This document shows positions 45,386 through 57,986 of a DNA stretch of 64,000 nt, piece by piece; within the stretch, counting starts at the first letter, position 1, and each line of letters begins with the position of its first letter. The stretch is from assembly GCF_907164915.1 (NCBI RefSeq), contig NC_061862.1, positions 120,059,877 through 120,123,876 on the forward strand, in the 5' to 3' direction. The translations under genes were made by a program, and so were the position numbers. This DNA comes from Impatiens glandulifera. Lineage: Eukaryota > Streptophyta > Magnoliopsida > Ericales > Balsaminaceae. Below the pieces are notes generated by a model. The model was given only the letters and a program-made list of their open reading frames with translations, had not been told where the DNA came from and ran no database searches.

Positions 45386-48060
45386 CTATTTCTTCGATCT
45401 GGACGGTAGGAAATGATCCAGCAGTTCAACGTCTAAATATCGCTTGTCCGCTTGAACCGGCCTAGATGAGGATCCCCGACCGCCTGAGGTGCCGGTGTGA
45501 GGAGAGAATGGTTGACCGGTCGAACTGATTGGAACCGCATTTAAAACCCGCTGTCTTCTGAGTTGCGGCTGAACATCTTCTTCGTAATCATCCTCGGCTT
45601 GCAGAACCGGGTTGGGTGGAGGGTCAACAACTGTCTCGGTGACTCTGTCCAATAGCCCCGTGATCTCCGCCTTCCTCGAAGCAACTTTCCTTTTACGTGT
45701 GACCGGAACGGAAGGGGAAGCAACCGCTTGGGACTTCTTATGAGCCTTTGCGAACTTGTTATATGTTTCATGTTGGGCCCTTATCCGCTCAACATCTTTG
45801 GCTTGTTGGGCCGCTATGGTCTTTGCGATGGCCAGTGCGTTGACCGCTAAGTTTCGCATATGTTCGGCTATGTTCGCATCAGCCGCTGCTGCTTCCTTCT
45901 GTATTCGGGTCTGTTCGTCCAGGTCATCATGGAGCTTCTGAGCTGCGAGGGCATTCGCCTCCTCAAGTGCCTTATCGGCAGCCAGCTTAGCCGCTATTAA
46001 CTCTACCACCTGTTCGGTGACCGCCTTGAGATCGGCTTCAAGCTTGGCGTTCTTTTCTTCAAGGATTGTATTCTTTTCTTCAAGGTTGATTACCCTGTCA
46101 AGTGTTGATGCGGCTTGGGCACTTGACCGAGCCAAGTCCTCATCGACCTTTGTCAGCCTTTGATCGGTCGTTTCTTGAGACCGTTCCATCTCGCTACCTT
46201 TTGGCTGACCGAATTGAGATCGGTCACCAACTTCGGAGTTATAGCCTCCAATGCTTTGGTTCGATCAAGATGACCGCCGTACAATTGATCCGTATTACCG
46301 TAATTCGTTTCAACAGACGTGATCTGCTCGACCGCCCTCTTTAGATCATCTTTTATCGTTTCGGCCATCTTGAAGGTTTTAGCCGTGGTTTCTTTGATTT
46401 TATTTTTCCATGGCCAAACTACGTCGTTGACAAATTCTTCAATGAGGGCCTTGACCCTTTCTTCCGTTATGGCCGGTTCCGAATTCCCGGTTTGAAAAGA
46501 TCCACGCTAGTCGTTGGAAGGCGTGCATGTCCTCACTTCGGTCATGTTGATGTTCTGGTCCGGTGGAGGGGAGGATAGTTCTTCATCGGTCGGATTCTGA
46601 CCGCCAACATCCTCAAGAGGCGGTGAGTTCATTGGATCTTAATATTCGGGCACCGCTTCAAGCCGCGCCACTTCCTCGGTCAGCGCCCTCTCCTTGACCG
46701 CAAGCAATTCTAGCACCAGAAGTTGAAGTTGAGAATTCGGTGTTCTCGGAGTATGTTTTTCTTGTAGGCGTTGAATATGTTCGCTTAGCCTTTGTAACCG
46801 CGCACGCGGTTCTACTATCGTGTTTCGTTCTAAGGCGGTTGTGACGTCGTTGGCCTTTGTGAGGCGAATGACCTCCTCCTCCATTTCCATCAACTTTTCG
46901 AATTTCTCGCTAACGGTGAGATCCGGTAGCATATTTTTGTAGAAGATCTGATGCCGGTGCCGGATCCATTGATAGAACACCTCGGCTGTCGCGCTAGCCT
47001 GCTGATGTATCTCGTCCATGATTCTACTGACGAGATCCTCGGCCGTTTTCCGGGTGTTATCATCAGCGTGGGCATCTTCCTCCCCAAGTCCGTCCGAACC
47101 GGCATCAGCGTTATCATGACTGGCCGATTGATCCTCGACTGTCGATCCTTTCCCTTTACCGGACTGATCTTCTCCGGTATTTTGTGAAGTGGTTCGGCCA
47201 GAGCTGGATGCCGAGTCTTCAGTGTTTGGAGTTTCAGACATCGGATTTTCCGATCCGATTGGTTGTTTATTTTTCTTGCTCCCGGATTTTTCTTTTACCG
47301 GAGCTGCTTTCTTAGTCGTTGCCTTCTTCCTTCGGCCACCTGTAGAACCGGAGGCCTTCCCTTTGCCTGTCTTGTCATTGAATTGATGGGACTTTATGAT
47401 TTTGCTTGAGGTTAGGTGAACACCAGGGCCGGTGTTGATGTCGAAATGGCGCATAATTTTTCCAAGTGGGATGGCGTATCCCCATGAACGAGTGGAGGTC
47501 GCATCCAACATTTCAAATAGGTTATTGAAAATAACCTTAGCCCAGTTTATTTTGATGTCGTTGAATAAACCGGCAATCATCTCGATCTTCGCCCGGGTGA
47601 GACTGTCAAAGTTTCCCCCTCTTGCTTGGACCGATTTTGTGAAAATATCACACAGCGGTCGGTACTCCGGTCGAAGAGATGATTTCTTTCCGGAGATTTC
47701 AATCGGAACCGCGGTTTCAGAAAGAATTTGGCAAGCTTCCTCGAATGTCTCCTCATCCAAGGCCGCAGAGAAGTTGCTCTCTTCGGATGGTAGGTGTAGG
47801 ATTTCAGCGACCGACACCTCTGTCAGTTCGAGCTGCTGACCGCCGATGTTTGCAAGTATTGATCTTCCGGTGATGGATGCGGTTCGGAAAAATCCGTTAA
47901 CCGATTCCTGGTATAGAACAAATGGACCGCCTAGAAAGTATTCGAGGCCGGACTCGGAGATCCGGGATAGCACCTGCTTTGCCGGAGCCGAACCGTTTGC
48001 TCGGATTTCCTCAAAGTCGACTTGGATGATATGTTTGAATAGTACGGAATTGCGACCCAT
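45386..48060 (-). pseudogene. Accessory gene A of element 2
   Basis: ATG at 48060: MGRNSVLFKHIIQVDFEEI, a GLEYFLGGPF segment, VNGFFRTASI, ILHLPSEE, RPEYRPLCDIFTKSVQARGG and KINWAKVIFNNLFEML. The frame is open to a TAA at 46639, includes the region where element 1 has its first stop, and resumes with a second stop near 46508. After a frameshift near 46195 it continues in another frame as long coiled coil (DLARSSAQAASTLDRVINLE) to 45386. A basic TRKRKVASRK lies near 45700. Together with element 1 it defines an ancestral protein of about 850-890 residues. Function unknown. Confidence 0.8.
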
Positions 48061-48178
48061 TGTAGATGATCGAACCGAGAGAGCAAGAGAGTAAGGAATT
48101 TGAGAGAGTTTGAAGAGTCTGAGAGCTAGAGAGAGAAAGCCGATTCGCATGAGAATGAAATAGAATGACTAAGGACCC

Positions 48179-48186
48179 TATTTATA
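48179..48186 (-). promoter_or_regulatory. TATA box of element 2 gene A
   Basis: TATAAATA on the minus strand, about 126 bp before the gene A ATG. Confidence 0.55.
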
Positions 48187-48234
48187 GTTGCGGTTTAGAA
48201 TTCCAACCGTCGCGAACCGTCCCATCATATGATT

Positions 48235-48380
48235 AGGCGGGAATTTTCCCTTCAAGAGCATTGAGCGGGAAACCATGGGCGGCAAACCGAAGGCGGGAAA
48301 CTATAGGCGGGAAACCATAGGCGGGATTTTAGAGCGGGAACCTATAGACGGGAAGCGATGGGCGGGAGTTTTTCCCTCCA
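48235..48380 (-). promoter_or_regulatory. Array of E2F-like sites
   Basis: Nine GCGGG/GACGGG/GCGGC units at 12-20-bp steps on the plus strand: three are exact GCGGGAAA and one is GCGGCAAA, complements of TTTCCCGC and TTTGCCGC. They lie just upstream of the gene A TATA box, as in element 1. Confidence 0.65.
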
Positions 48381-48677
48381 AAGACTTTGAGTGGTCTTTT
48401 GATTTCGGTTATTTTAACTTTTGATGAAGCGGTTCTTCTTGAAACCGTTTATTAAATGATGTGATTTATTAACCGCAATAATGCGGTTTTCTAAGTTTGA
48501 CCGGAATTATCAACGAAGTAATTTATTAACCGGTTAGTTAGATGGATGGATATTATAATACCGCAGATTTTGACCCGGTTATCAAGCTTAAACATCAGAT
48601 AATCATTCAAATGAAAGATACATAATAAGAACCGATTCATTGATCAGTTTAGAATACATAGGAAATGAAATTACAAC

Positions 48678-49349
48678 CTATGTAACATCCTTGTCGAGAA
48701 CATTCAATAGGGATGCCGGTGTACCTGGTCCATATTCTGGACGGTATTTGAGAAAGAGCCGGCTGAGGTGAGGAGTGTAACCGAGACCTTTCTTGGTCTC
48801 GACCATTTTCTTCAGGTTTTGGAAGATGACCGATGACCAGTTTATAGGTGTATTGCTACAATGTAGGTCATCATGTCGAACACTCTCTTAGAGTAGTGTT
48901 GGTTCGAAGTTTGGCAAATGATGGATCGACTGACAATCTCGTAGAGAAGATGGATGTGGTGGGCAAGAGGGGTTTTTAGCCCGTAGTTCTCCACCGGTAC
49001 ATCGGTTCCGGAGAGCATTTCCGAATAGTCGGTTGCGGTGCTTCCCACCCGGGTTGGAAAGTCAGAAAACCCTTCTGTGGGCAGGTTGAACAGTTTAGCG
49101 AATTCGCTCTCGTAGAGAAAGACAGAGCGACCTCTCACCTCTGAAATAATGAAATCCCCTCTTATAGAGGCATTGTTGAAAAACTGGGTTACGTCCAAAA
49201 TGAGTATGGGTCCGGATTCTTCAAGAAAATCTTGAAGACCGGTGTCGATTAGTGATTCGAACATGAGTTCCTTTGTTTCCAGGTCCCAGTGTTCCATGAA
49301 AGAGTTGAAATCGATGCTCAAGAAGTTCCTTAGAGTTCGGCTCGACATG
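48678..49349 (-). pseudogene. Accessory gene C of element 2
   Basis: Begins MSSRTLRNFLSIDFNSFMEH, then FAKLFNLPTEGFSDFPTRVG, matching element 1 gene C without its first stop. A one-base deletion near 48860 breaks the frame at IVAIHL; reading on in the shifted frame gives INWSSVIFQNLKKMVE and ends at 48678. Function unknown. Confidence 0.75.
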
Positions 49350-49426
49350 ATTGCAAACTTTGCCAAGAGAGAGAAAGTTCAGGGATTTTTGTTTTGAGAT
49401 GTGTTAAGTTGATAAGGATGGGGTTC

Positions 49427-49434
49427 CTTATATA
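49427..49434 (-). promoter_or_regulatory. TATA box of element 2 gene C
   Basis: TATATAAG on the minus strand, about 80 bp before the ATG, the same spacing as in element 1. Confidence 0.55.
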
Positions 49435-49785
49435 GATCCGAAATTGGAGGGAAAATATCAGCATTTAATGTTGAAATTCAGTTTTGTCTTATTAATGAAG
49501 GGAATATTTATGTTTCCAAAACTCCTTGGGAAGGAGTTACTTTTGACTGGTTGCGGAGCTCGAGGTAAGGAATCTAGTTGAAAAGTAACTAATCTTGTTA
49601 GATAGTAATTACTCATGTAGTTGGAAGTCGAAAGTTACTATCATTAATGAGAAAGTACAAGAAACCAGAAGTTGAATAATTAAAACCGAAAAGTAGCCTA
49701 GACTAAACCGAAGTGATCATGATGAAATGGAATACTGATACAACCGGTGCGTACAGCAAAATGACCGGTTGTAGGAAGGAATGAC

Positions 49786-50529
49786 TTAATGTCCGTTGCA
49801 ATTGATGTGGCGGTTCTTCTTCTTCCAGGCTCTCTCAAACCGCTCATAGAATGAATCGGTGACCTCTTTGGTGATGACATGTACTTGGTTCAACCCTTCG
49901 CCAGGACAGAGTGGAACTCCAAGTTCCAGAAGCAGGCAGCTTATCTAGGGGACGAGACCGATTGCGTGAATGCCGATCATCCAGATTAGGACATCAAACA
50001 ACACCCTTGACCAGTTGAAAGGTGTACCCGTAGTTATGGTAGACATCATGTTAAAAGTTGCGGTGTAGTAGGTATTTGTCACATCCTTTCCTAGGATGCC
50101 TCGACCGATGACATCGTTGAGAAGCTGGTACTCAGCTCTCAGCAATGACTTTGCACCGTGCTCATTGACCGGATGGTTTGACCGAACAAATCTTAAGGCT
50201 ATTTCGGCCTTTAGTTCAGCCGGAACGGTCAGGTTGGTGAGCCCTTGCTTTGGAAGGTCGAAGCACCTTGCGAAATCACTTTCTGTGAATTCAAAAACAG
50301 TCCCTCCCACCTTGGATTGGATGTGGGTGTCAAAGTGAAGAGTACCTCGAAAGACCCTGGCATTGTAGAAGAATTCCAGGATTGTTTCTGGGAAGATGAC
50401 ATGTTTGTCATCTAGGAAGTGTTTGAGACCGGTGTCTTCAAGTGACTTAATCATCTTGAAGACTTCATAATGCTCAGTGCCTTGAGCTGAATCGAAATCT
50501 ACTTGAAGGATGTTTGGAAACTAAGACAT
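49786..50529 (-). pseudogene. Accessory gene B of element 2
   Basis: Reads MS-stop-FPNILQVDFDSAQ: codon 3 is TAG where element 1 has CAG. A second stop at 49945 replaces the CAA codon of element 1. Otherwise it is collinear with the intact 253-residue protein B (ARCFDLPKQGLTNL, LLRAEYQLLNDVIGRGI, TPFNWSRVLFDVLIW), ending at 49786. Confidence 0.8.
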
Positions 50530-50589
50530 TTTTGTCTTAGTAAGAGGATGAGTTGTAGCTTGTGATTGTTTTGTTTAAGGTTTGCCTAA

Positions 50590-50597
50590 CTTATATA
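50590..50597 (-). promoter_or_regulatory. TATA box of element 2 gene B
   Basis: TATATAAG on the minus strand about 65 bp before the ATG position. Confidence 0.5.
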
Positions 50598-51041
50598 TTA
50601 GTGGAGGGATGATGGTATTATCTAGTGTGTTGCAGATGATGACGTCTATTAACCATATGATAAGGCATTTTGCATGAAATAAGCATGTCTACAGCCTAGG
50701 ATGTGGGTCATAAGCCAGGACGGTGAAAGATATCATATCTTCACGTCTTTTGAGGTATGACCGTTTTATTTTGAAAAAGTAATTTTTCAGAACAGATAAG
50801 TTTAAACACAGATAATTATTCCACTTTTGTTTGGAGGCCAAATAATCCGAAGTGAACTATTTCCAAACCGGTCGGTTATCAGTCATTCGTCCCGATGCGG
50901 TTATTTGGTGCATGCACTAAGTAACCGGTCGGTTTACTCTAACTGATAGACAAAGTGGTTCTTCCATAGATACCTTGGGAATTTGGAATCCGACAATTTG
51001 GGAGGAACTACCGATTTTGTCTGTCCGAACCGATTTTCCTT

Positions 51042-54000
51042 TTAAGTATCTTTAGGAATAATTTGGCTAATATCGGTTAAACCGAGTGTGAGTCTGAATT
51101 GAGAAAACTTAGTTTCCTGCAAGGGCTTTGTGAAGATATCGTCTACTTGTTGATCTGTTGATACGTATTCCAGTCGGATATGCTTCAACATGACATGTTC
51201 CCGAATGAAGTGGTGCCTTATGTCAATGTGTTTGGTTCTAGAGTGTAGAACCGGATTGTAGGTGATTGCTATGGAACTTGTGTTATCAAATAAAATTGGA
51301 GACTCTTCGGCTGTGATACCGAAATCCTTCAGTTGTTGTTGGATCCAAAGAAGTTGTGAACAGCAACTTCCGGCTGCCAGATATTCAGCTTCTGCGGTTG
51401 ACGTGGCAACAGATGTCTGTTTCTTGTTGTGCCATGAAACAAGCCGATCACCTAGGAATTGGTATGTTCCGTTGGTGCTTTTTCTATCAACTTTACAACC
51501 TGCATAGTCTTCATCTGAGTAACTTGTGAGGTTGAAAGATGAGTCATTTGGATAGCACAAACCGACTTCAGGAGTTCCCTTTAGGTATTTCAAGATTCGC
51601 TTTGCGGCTGTGTAGTGAGACTGTTTTGGATTAGCTTGGAATCTTCCACATACACCGACCGCAAATAGTATATACTGTCTATTTGATGTCAGGTATAGGA
51701 GAGAACCGATGATTCCTCGGTAAGCTGTCAGGTCTACTGCTTGACCGTCATCATCCTTGTCCAGTTTGACCGATGAGCTCATTGGAGTAGCGGCTGAGGA
51801 GCACGTGTCCATCCCAATTTTCTTTAGAAGTTCCTTGGTGTACTTGGGTTGGCTTATGAAGGTTCCTTCTTCGAGTTGCTTAACCTGAAGACCTAGGAAG
51901 AAACTTAATTCTCCCATCATACTCATTTCAAATTTTTAGTCATCATGGTTGAGAATTTATCACAGAGCTTAGGATCGGTTGAACCGAAGATGATATCATC
52001 TACATATATTTGAAGAAGTAGAATGTGTTCCTTTTTCTCAAACTTAAATAATGTTTTGTCCACCGAACCAATGCTGAAATCATGTTTTAACAAGAATGCG
52101 GTTAGTGTGTCATACCAAACTCTAGGAGCTTGCTTTAAACCGTATAAAGCTTTGTTTAACCGGTATACATGGTTGGGCAGTTCAGCATTTTTGAAACCGG
52201 GTGGTTGTTCAACATATACTTCTTCACGTAGGTCACCATTCAAAAATGCACTTTTAACATCCATTTGAAAAACTTTAAAATTTTTGAATGCAGCAAAGGC
52301 TAGAAAAATCCTAATAGCTTCAATCCTAGCTACATGGGCAAATGATTCTTCAAAATCAATGTCTTCTTCCTATTTGTATCCTTGTGCCACTAATATGGGT
52401 TTGTTCCTCGTGACCAAACCGTCTTCATTGAGTTTGTTTCTGAACACCCATCTTGTTCCTATGACCGGTTGATCTTTCGGTCTAGGGACTAGGTACCAGA
52501 CTTTGTTACTCTCAAACTGGTTTAACTCTTCTTGCATTCTAAGGATCCAATCCGGATCTGACAATGCTTCATCCACTCTTTTCGGCTCAATCTAGGATAT
52601 AAAAGCAGAATTGAAATATTCCTCCAGAATTTGTCGCCTAGTTTGAACGGGTTCTGAAGGGTCACCTATAATTAGCTCAGGAGGATGATTTGTGTTTCTC
52701 TTGAAATTCGGTTCAGGAGTGTCTACCAAATCACCGTTTACTTGATCAAGGGTAGACATATCGGTAAGCTGAACAGGAGTGTCAGACCGACCGATTTCCT
52801 CATTTTGAACAGAGGTGTCAGCTTCCTACCGTGGGACAGCTTGATTCGGTTGGGTTTCATTATTACCCATTTGGTCATGGACAAACCGTCTAAAAACCGG
52901 AATCTCATCTTCACTATCAGAGTGGATATTGTTGTTTTCCAATCTGTTGTGTAGATCAAAGCATGATGTAGTGTTGGTTTCAACCGATTCATCGAAAACA
53001 ACATGAAGTGATTCCTCCACGGTTAAGGTTCTAGTGTTATACACTCTATATGTTTTACTAACTGCTGAGTAACCTAGCATGATCCCAACATCGGATTTTG
53101 CATCGAAAGCAGATTGATAGGTTTCGCCATTTATGTGAATGTAGCATTTACAACCGAAAATCTTAAGATACCTAAGGTTAGGAACCCTATCAACGTATAC
53201 CTCATAAGGTGTTTTGTTGTGAAACTTGTTAATCAGAGACCGGTTTTTTGTATGACGTGCGGTGTTGATAGCCTCAGCCCAGAATTTCTAGGCAATAGCT
53301 GAATCGGTTATCATGGACCGTGCGGCTTCCTTGAGAGTTCGGTTTCTTCTCTCGGCCAGGCCATTCTGTTGAGGAGTCCTAGCACTGGACAACTCGTGTC
53401 TAATACCGGATTCATCAAGAAATGCATTTAGGGTTCTATTTGTAAATTCGGTTCCTCTATCACTTCTAATGCTATTAATGCGTGTTGATTTTTCATTTTG
53501 CAAACGTTTGAGCAGTGTGATCAAATTTGATGCGGTTTTACGTTTAGATGGCAAGAATATTACCCATGTATACCTAGAGTAATCATCAACAACTACCATA
53601 GTGTAAAGCATACCTCCTAGGCTGTCGACCCTAATCGGTCCAAATAAATCCATGTGAAGAAGATCTAAGCATCGGTTAGATTGAATATGTCCTTTACTTT
53701 TAAAGGTTGACTTAGTTTGTTTACCCATTTGACATGCTGAGCAGATCTTATCCTTATTAAATACTATGTCAGGGATTACTTCAACTAACTTTTTACCGCG
53801 GATATAGTTTAAGGTTTTAGGTTTAAGTGATTTGGTCTTTTATGCAACAACCAGGTTTTATCGGTTTTAGCTATCATGCAGACAAGATATTCTACTTTGT
53901 TTTTCCAATCTACCTTGTAAATGTTTCCTAACCTATTTCCAGTTAGCAATATGATATCTTGAGAGTTTTTAACTAAGCATGCATGTTTAAGAAATTCTAC

Positions 54001-54195
54001 AGTGTATCCAACATCACACATTTGACTAATGCTTAGCAGGTTAAAACGTAAGTTTTCAACTAAGAGTACATTATCAATTGTTAAGTTACCATGGACAATC
54101 TTACCCTTGCCCACAGTTCAACCTTTTGAGTTGTCACCGAAAGTGATCAATGCACCGGTTTCTATTCTGATGTCACCGGTATTTGGTACCCACAT
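51042..54195 (-). pseudogene. Element 2 pol, protease active site deleted
   Basis: Relative to element 1, about 115 bp around 54180 are missing, removing the protease motif LDSGCSRHMTG; the sequence jumps from the Gag/Pol junction to DIRIETGALITFGDNSKG. Integrase ([36 protein letters not shown]) and RT form one frame from 53728 to 51923 with TAG stops at 53288, 52826, 52577 and 52370, each a CAG in element 1. The RT box YVDDIIFGS is intact. A frameshift near 51935 precedes MGELSFFLGLQVKQLE and RNase H (YSDEDYAGC, ATSTAEAEYLAAGS, DIFTKPLQE). Confidence 0.9.
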
Positions 54196-55963
54196 TCACT
54201 TGGGTCCACAGGCGATTAGTCCCTTGGGTAACCAGACTTTAACAAGTCGGACGACTTTCCCAGTTAAGGTTTTAACTAATTTTCTTGCACTTGGTTTGGG
54301 ATCTTTCTACTTTCCTAAGAGATCTTTATGTGGGGATGGTCTTTGGTTTGTCCTATGTGGTTGTGAGTTGGCTTGCCTATATTTGAACCGGTTGGCTTTC
54401 CATTTTTCAGGGTGAAGCCATTTTTCAGAATCGGTTGGTCCTACATAGGTTAGTTTGTCTTTTGGATATGAGGCACTTAATTCCTCTTTTACTGTTAAGG
54501 AACTTCTGACAAAACTTACAAAGGGAAGATTATCCTTTGTGAGCCTCATGATGTCGAAGTGTTTCCGGTTTTTGGATCTATTGTTCTTGTATCCTAGACC
54601 AAACATGCAAGTAGGATGTCTTTTATAACTACACATTTTTGCTTACCATTTCACTAGATCTTTTCCATGCGGCCATTCGATACTGGATTCGGGCATTTTC
54701 CTCTTCGGCCAGCTCTTGAACTAACTCCTTGAGTTGTTCGGTCTCAGAGGATAATTCAATTGCTACCTCGGTTTCTAGGGTAGGGGCTTCATCAGGTTGA
54801 ATGGTCTTTGGTTCGGTCAAGGTAGGTACTATGGGGTCGACTCTAAAGTTGGGCAATAGTGTTAATAGGTTCTTATACTCTGCTACCATATCATTTAGTG
54901 CATTAAATAGCTCATCTTTGGTAAATTCATCACAGGGAGAGTCGAATATATGTTCCTCGTTTGCCATTAAGCATGTGAGTTCATCATCACTGTCACTGTG
55001 AGCCCATAGACTTCCTCCGTCATCGACTATCAGTGCTTTCTGAACTTCACTTCCTTCACCGGTTTGTTGATAGTTATTTCGGTTATTCTGATTGTCCGGT
55101 TTCCGGTCATCTCTCCTTGGTTTTCTGCATTCCCACTTGAAATGTCCCAAACAATTGCAGTTATAACATCTAACATTAGATTTATCACCGTAGTTATAGC
55201 TTTTTGTTGGTTGGCTTCTTTTCATGAATCTACCGAATTTATGTGCAAGCATTGCCATGGCATCCTCGGTGAATTGTTCAGCGGTTCTGATCGGTGTGGG
55301 AGCAACCGGTTCTGTGGATGTGATCAATGCTCTGATTGAGGTTGAGGCTGAGACTTCTTCTTCAGTCCTAGATCTCATTTCAAACTCATATGCCTTAAGA
55401 TCTTCGAATACATCATGTAGCTTCATCTTGCTTAGGCAGTTTGATTCCCTCATTACCATTGTCTTTATGTCCCATGCACTTGGAAGAGATCTTAACGCTT
55501 TCATGATGACTTCCTTGTTGTCATATCTCTTGCCAAGAATTGCTAGCTCGTCTATCACACCTGTGAACCGGTCACTGTTTTCCCTCATTGTTTCTCCCGG
55601 TCTCATCTTGATGTTTTCAAACTTCTGAGTAGCCACCATTATCTTGTTTTCCTTGTTTCTTTCATTTCCCTCATGAATCTGAATCACGGCTTCCCATGTT
55701 TCCTTTGCTGTTTTGCAATCTCTGACCTTGCAGTACGTGTTTCTATCCAAACCGTTGGAGATGCGGTTTCTGGCATGGTTATCCAGATTATTTCTTCTCC
55801 TATCTTCAGTTGTCCAGTCCTTTTTGTCTTTATCAATTATTATCGATCCTTCGGCTATGATGAACTACATCTCGTCATCCATGGTGATTAAATGCAGGTG
55901 CATGCGTGCCTTACAGTTGGCAAAATTGTCACCTTCTAGCATTGGGGGCCTATCGAACGACAT
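54196..55963 (-). pseudogene. Element 2 gag
   Basis: ATG at 55963 (MSFDRPPMLEGD), a TAG near 55867, then an open frame to 54629 with the Gag domain (TAKETWEAVIQIHEGN) and the CCHC knuckle CYNCNCLGHFKWEC. A frameshift near 54630 moves the C-terminal part (MCSYKRHPTCMFGLGYK, GPTDSEKWLHPEKW) into another frame, ending GPK-stop at 54196. Confidence 0.85.
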
Positions 55964-55988
55964 GCTTGCTTGAGTATTGAAACTAACT

Positions 55989-56001
55989 GCTCTGATACCA
56001 A
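55989..56001 (-). promoter_or_regulatory. Primer-binding site of element 2
   Basis: The minus strand reads TTGGTATCAGAGC immediately inside the LTR end CCTAACA; exact match to the initiator-tRNA-Met type site. Confidence 0.88.
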
Positions 56002-56002
56002 T

Positions 56003-57164
56003 TGTTAGGATCTAGGTCGCGGCTGGGGGACCGGGGTTGGCCAGTTAACGACTTTTACTCAAAGGGTGGTGATTAATCCGGTTAAAGATTAATACCGGGG
56101 TTTCAATACTACACAAATTGTCACAAACCTTTGAACAAAGTTCAAGCGCGGAAGTGGTTTGTTTCAGGTTGAAGCAGTACACACACAAGATAGGCAGAAC
56201 CGGATTTGAATAAGACAGATTTGGAGATTTCTGGGTCGGTTTTGGAGCTTAGTAATTCGGTTGGACCGGTATTAGTAGGTTAGTGCAGATCGGTTATAAA
56301 GTAATCAGGCGGAAAGTAAATAACAAGACAGGTTTTTATGGATGTTCGGAGATAAAACTCCTACGTCACCCCTTCCTCTCGAAACCGCGAGAAGGATATT
56401 CACTAAGGAATACAAAAACAATCCGATCGAGACTTATTTCCTGCTCGATAACACCCATACAATTTTAACCGAAATTGTAGAATACACTTCAAATAAGTGC
56501 TTAAGCTTTTCTAGGGATAGAACACAATCTTTTACTTAGGCTGTAGAAAATTCAGAACTTGTAACCCGCATTTATTCCTCTTCAGCTCCTTCTTTTATAG
56601 GTGAAATGTGCCAACGGTCACATTTCATTTCCTTGAATCTGATTGGTTGAGCAGAGGTTCATTGATTCAGACCTGGCGGTCTACTCTTCCAGTGTGTAGG
56701 TCAAACCGGCTAGGTTTGTCTTTAACTCAATATGGCAACTGTCGGTTGGACAGTTGCCTGTACCTGGAAGATTGGCTTTCTGATTTATCCTGAAGTGGAA
56801 AGATCTTGTAGGACGGTCTTCTGCAGCCTGCAGACTTTCCTCAAACTTGTATGAATATGGCAATATTCAGTCTGTTCCTTCGGTATCATTCTCAATAGAT
56901 ACCCGAAGTGTCTTTTTATGCTGGTCGGTTTAATTTATGTTAACCGGATGACTTCCGGTTTTTCCATGGCTTCTGATTGACCAACTGTTTAATTATTCTG
57001 GCCTTCTGATTTGACCGATCTTGTCTCTCTTGTTCGGTCATGTTTTTGGTCGGTTTAATTTCTTGACCGGTTGAGTTCTTTGACTGGTTCGATTCTTTTC
57101 CTGTTCCTGCACAAGGGATTTGTTTTTGTTAAGTTTTATTTAACCGATCTAATTTTATCTAACA
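56003..57164 (-). repeat. Element 2 5' LTR
   Basis: 1162 bp; plus-strand ends TGTTAGGATC and TTTTATCTAACA. TATA box at 56592-56599 and conserved block at 56336-56373 on the minus strand. It keeps the empty SINE site near 56190. Confidence 0.93.
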
Positions 57165-57169
57165 ATTTT

Positions 57170-57386
57170 AACGACCTTTGACATCTCCTTTGCAACTAAA
57201 ATTTTTGACTCAAATCTTCATAACGGCTAATTCTTCTTCAACCAATGTTGTTTTCTCAAACAACCAACAATATTCAACAAATGTAAAAATTTCCAACAAC
57301 TTCTTCAATGGCGGTTAGAATTTCTATCATATATTCATAAATAGGTTAGGTTAAATATTCTCAAAACATTCTCTGATACCACTTCT
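57170..57386 (-). other. Leader-like sequence with primer-binding site
   Basis: The minus strand reads TGGTATCAGAGA at 57370-57381, just inside the candidate LTR end, followed by non-coding leader interrupted by element 2. No gag start is recognised on this side. Confidence 0.45.
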
Positions 57387-57986
57387 TGAGAAAATATCTA
57401 GTTCAAACACATAATAAAAGAATATATAAAGGTATTCCTCAGACTTGCACCAAAATAGAAATAAAATCCTACTGTAGCATAAACCTAATTTATGCCGCTA
57501 CCGGAAATGTATTTGTCTTCTGAGAAGTAGTAAAACCGATTTCATCTGCTACCGAATTGGAAACCGATTTAGAAAACTGATCCGAGAAACTGATGTCTGC
57601 TATCGATGCGATAAACAGATGTCACTATCGATCCGGTAAATCGATGTCACTACCGATCCAGTAAACCGATGTGACTACAGATCTGGTAAACTGATGTCAC
57701 TACCGAACTGATATTTTCCACTACTGGTTACGCTTCTTGCCAAACCGATATTTTTCACTACCGGATACGCTTCTTGTCGAACTAATATTTTTCACTATTG
57801 GTTCTATTGAGACCGATGTGCAGATTACCGAATTCCTTAAGTGCTGGAGTAGAAAACTGAGCAAATTTGATAAAGTACCGATCAACTTTTCTCCCGATTT
57901 TCTTTAATCTGCACAAATTAACTTAATTAAGTTCTTATTTAATAGTTAAATAATACTAATTATTAATTACCTATTTTTACATAACA
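57387..57986 (-). repeat. Candidate LTR of a third copia family
   Basis: Plus-strand left end TGAGAAAATATC, right end TTTTTACATAACA (600 bp, TG...CA). A primer-like site lies to its left and purine tracts to its right. About five 26-27-bp repeats with GATGTCACTACCGAT occupy 57590-57720. No second LTR is in the window. Confidence 0.5.

Larger units (their letters stand above)
43655..57164 (-). mobile_element. Element 2: SIRE-like copia element with three accessory genes
   Basis: 13.5 kb in the minus orientation, flanked by ATTTT (43650-43654 and 57165-57169). Same family and gene order as element 1: LTR, primer site, gag, pol, B, C, A, purine tract, LTR. The LTRs (1162 and 1372 bp) differ mainly by a SINE insertion. 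Independent point mutations from element 1 show they are separate old copies; comparing the two reveals the ancestral frames. Confidence 0.92.
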
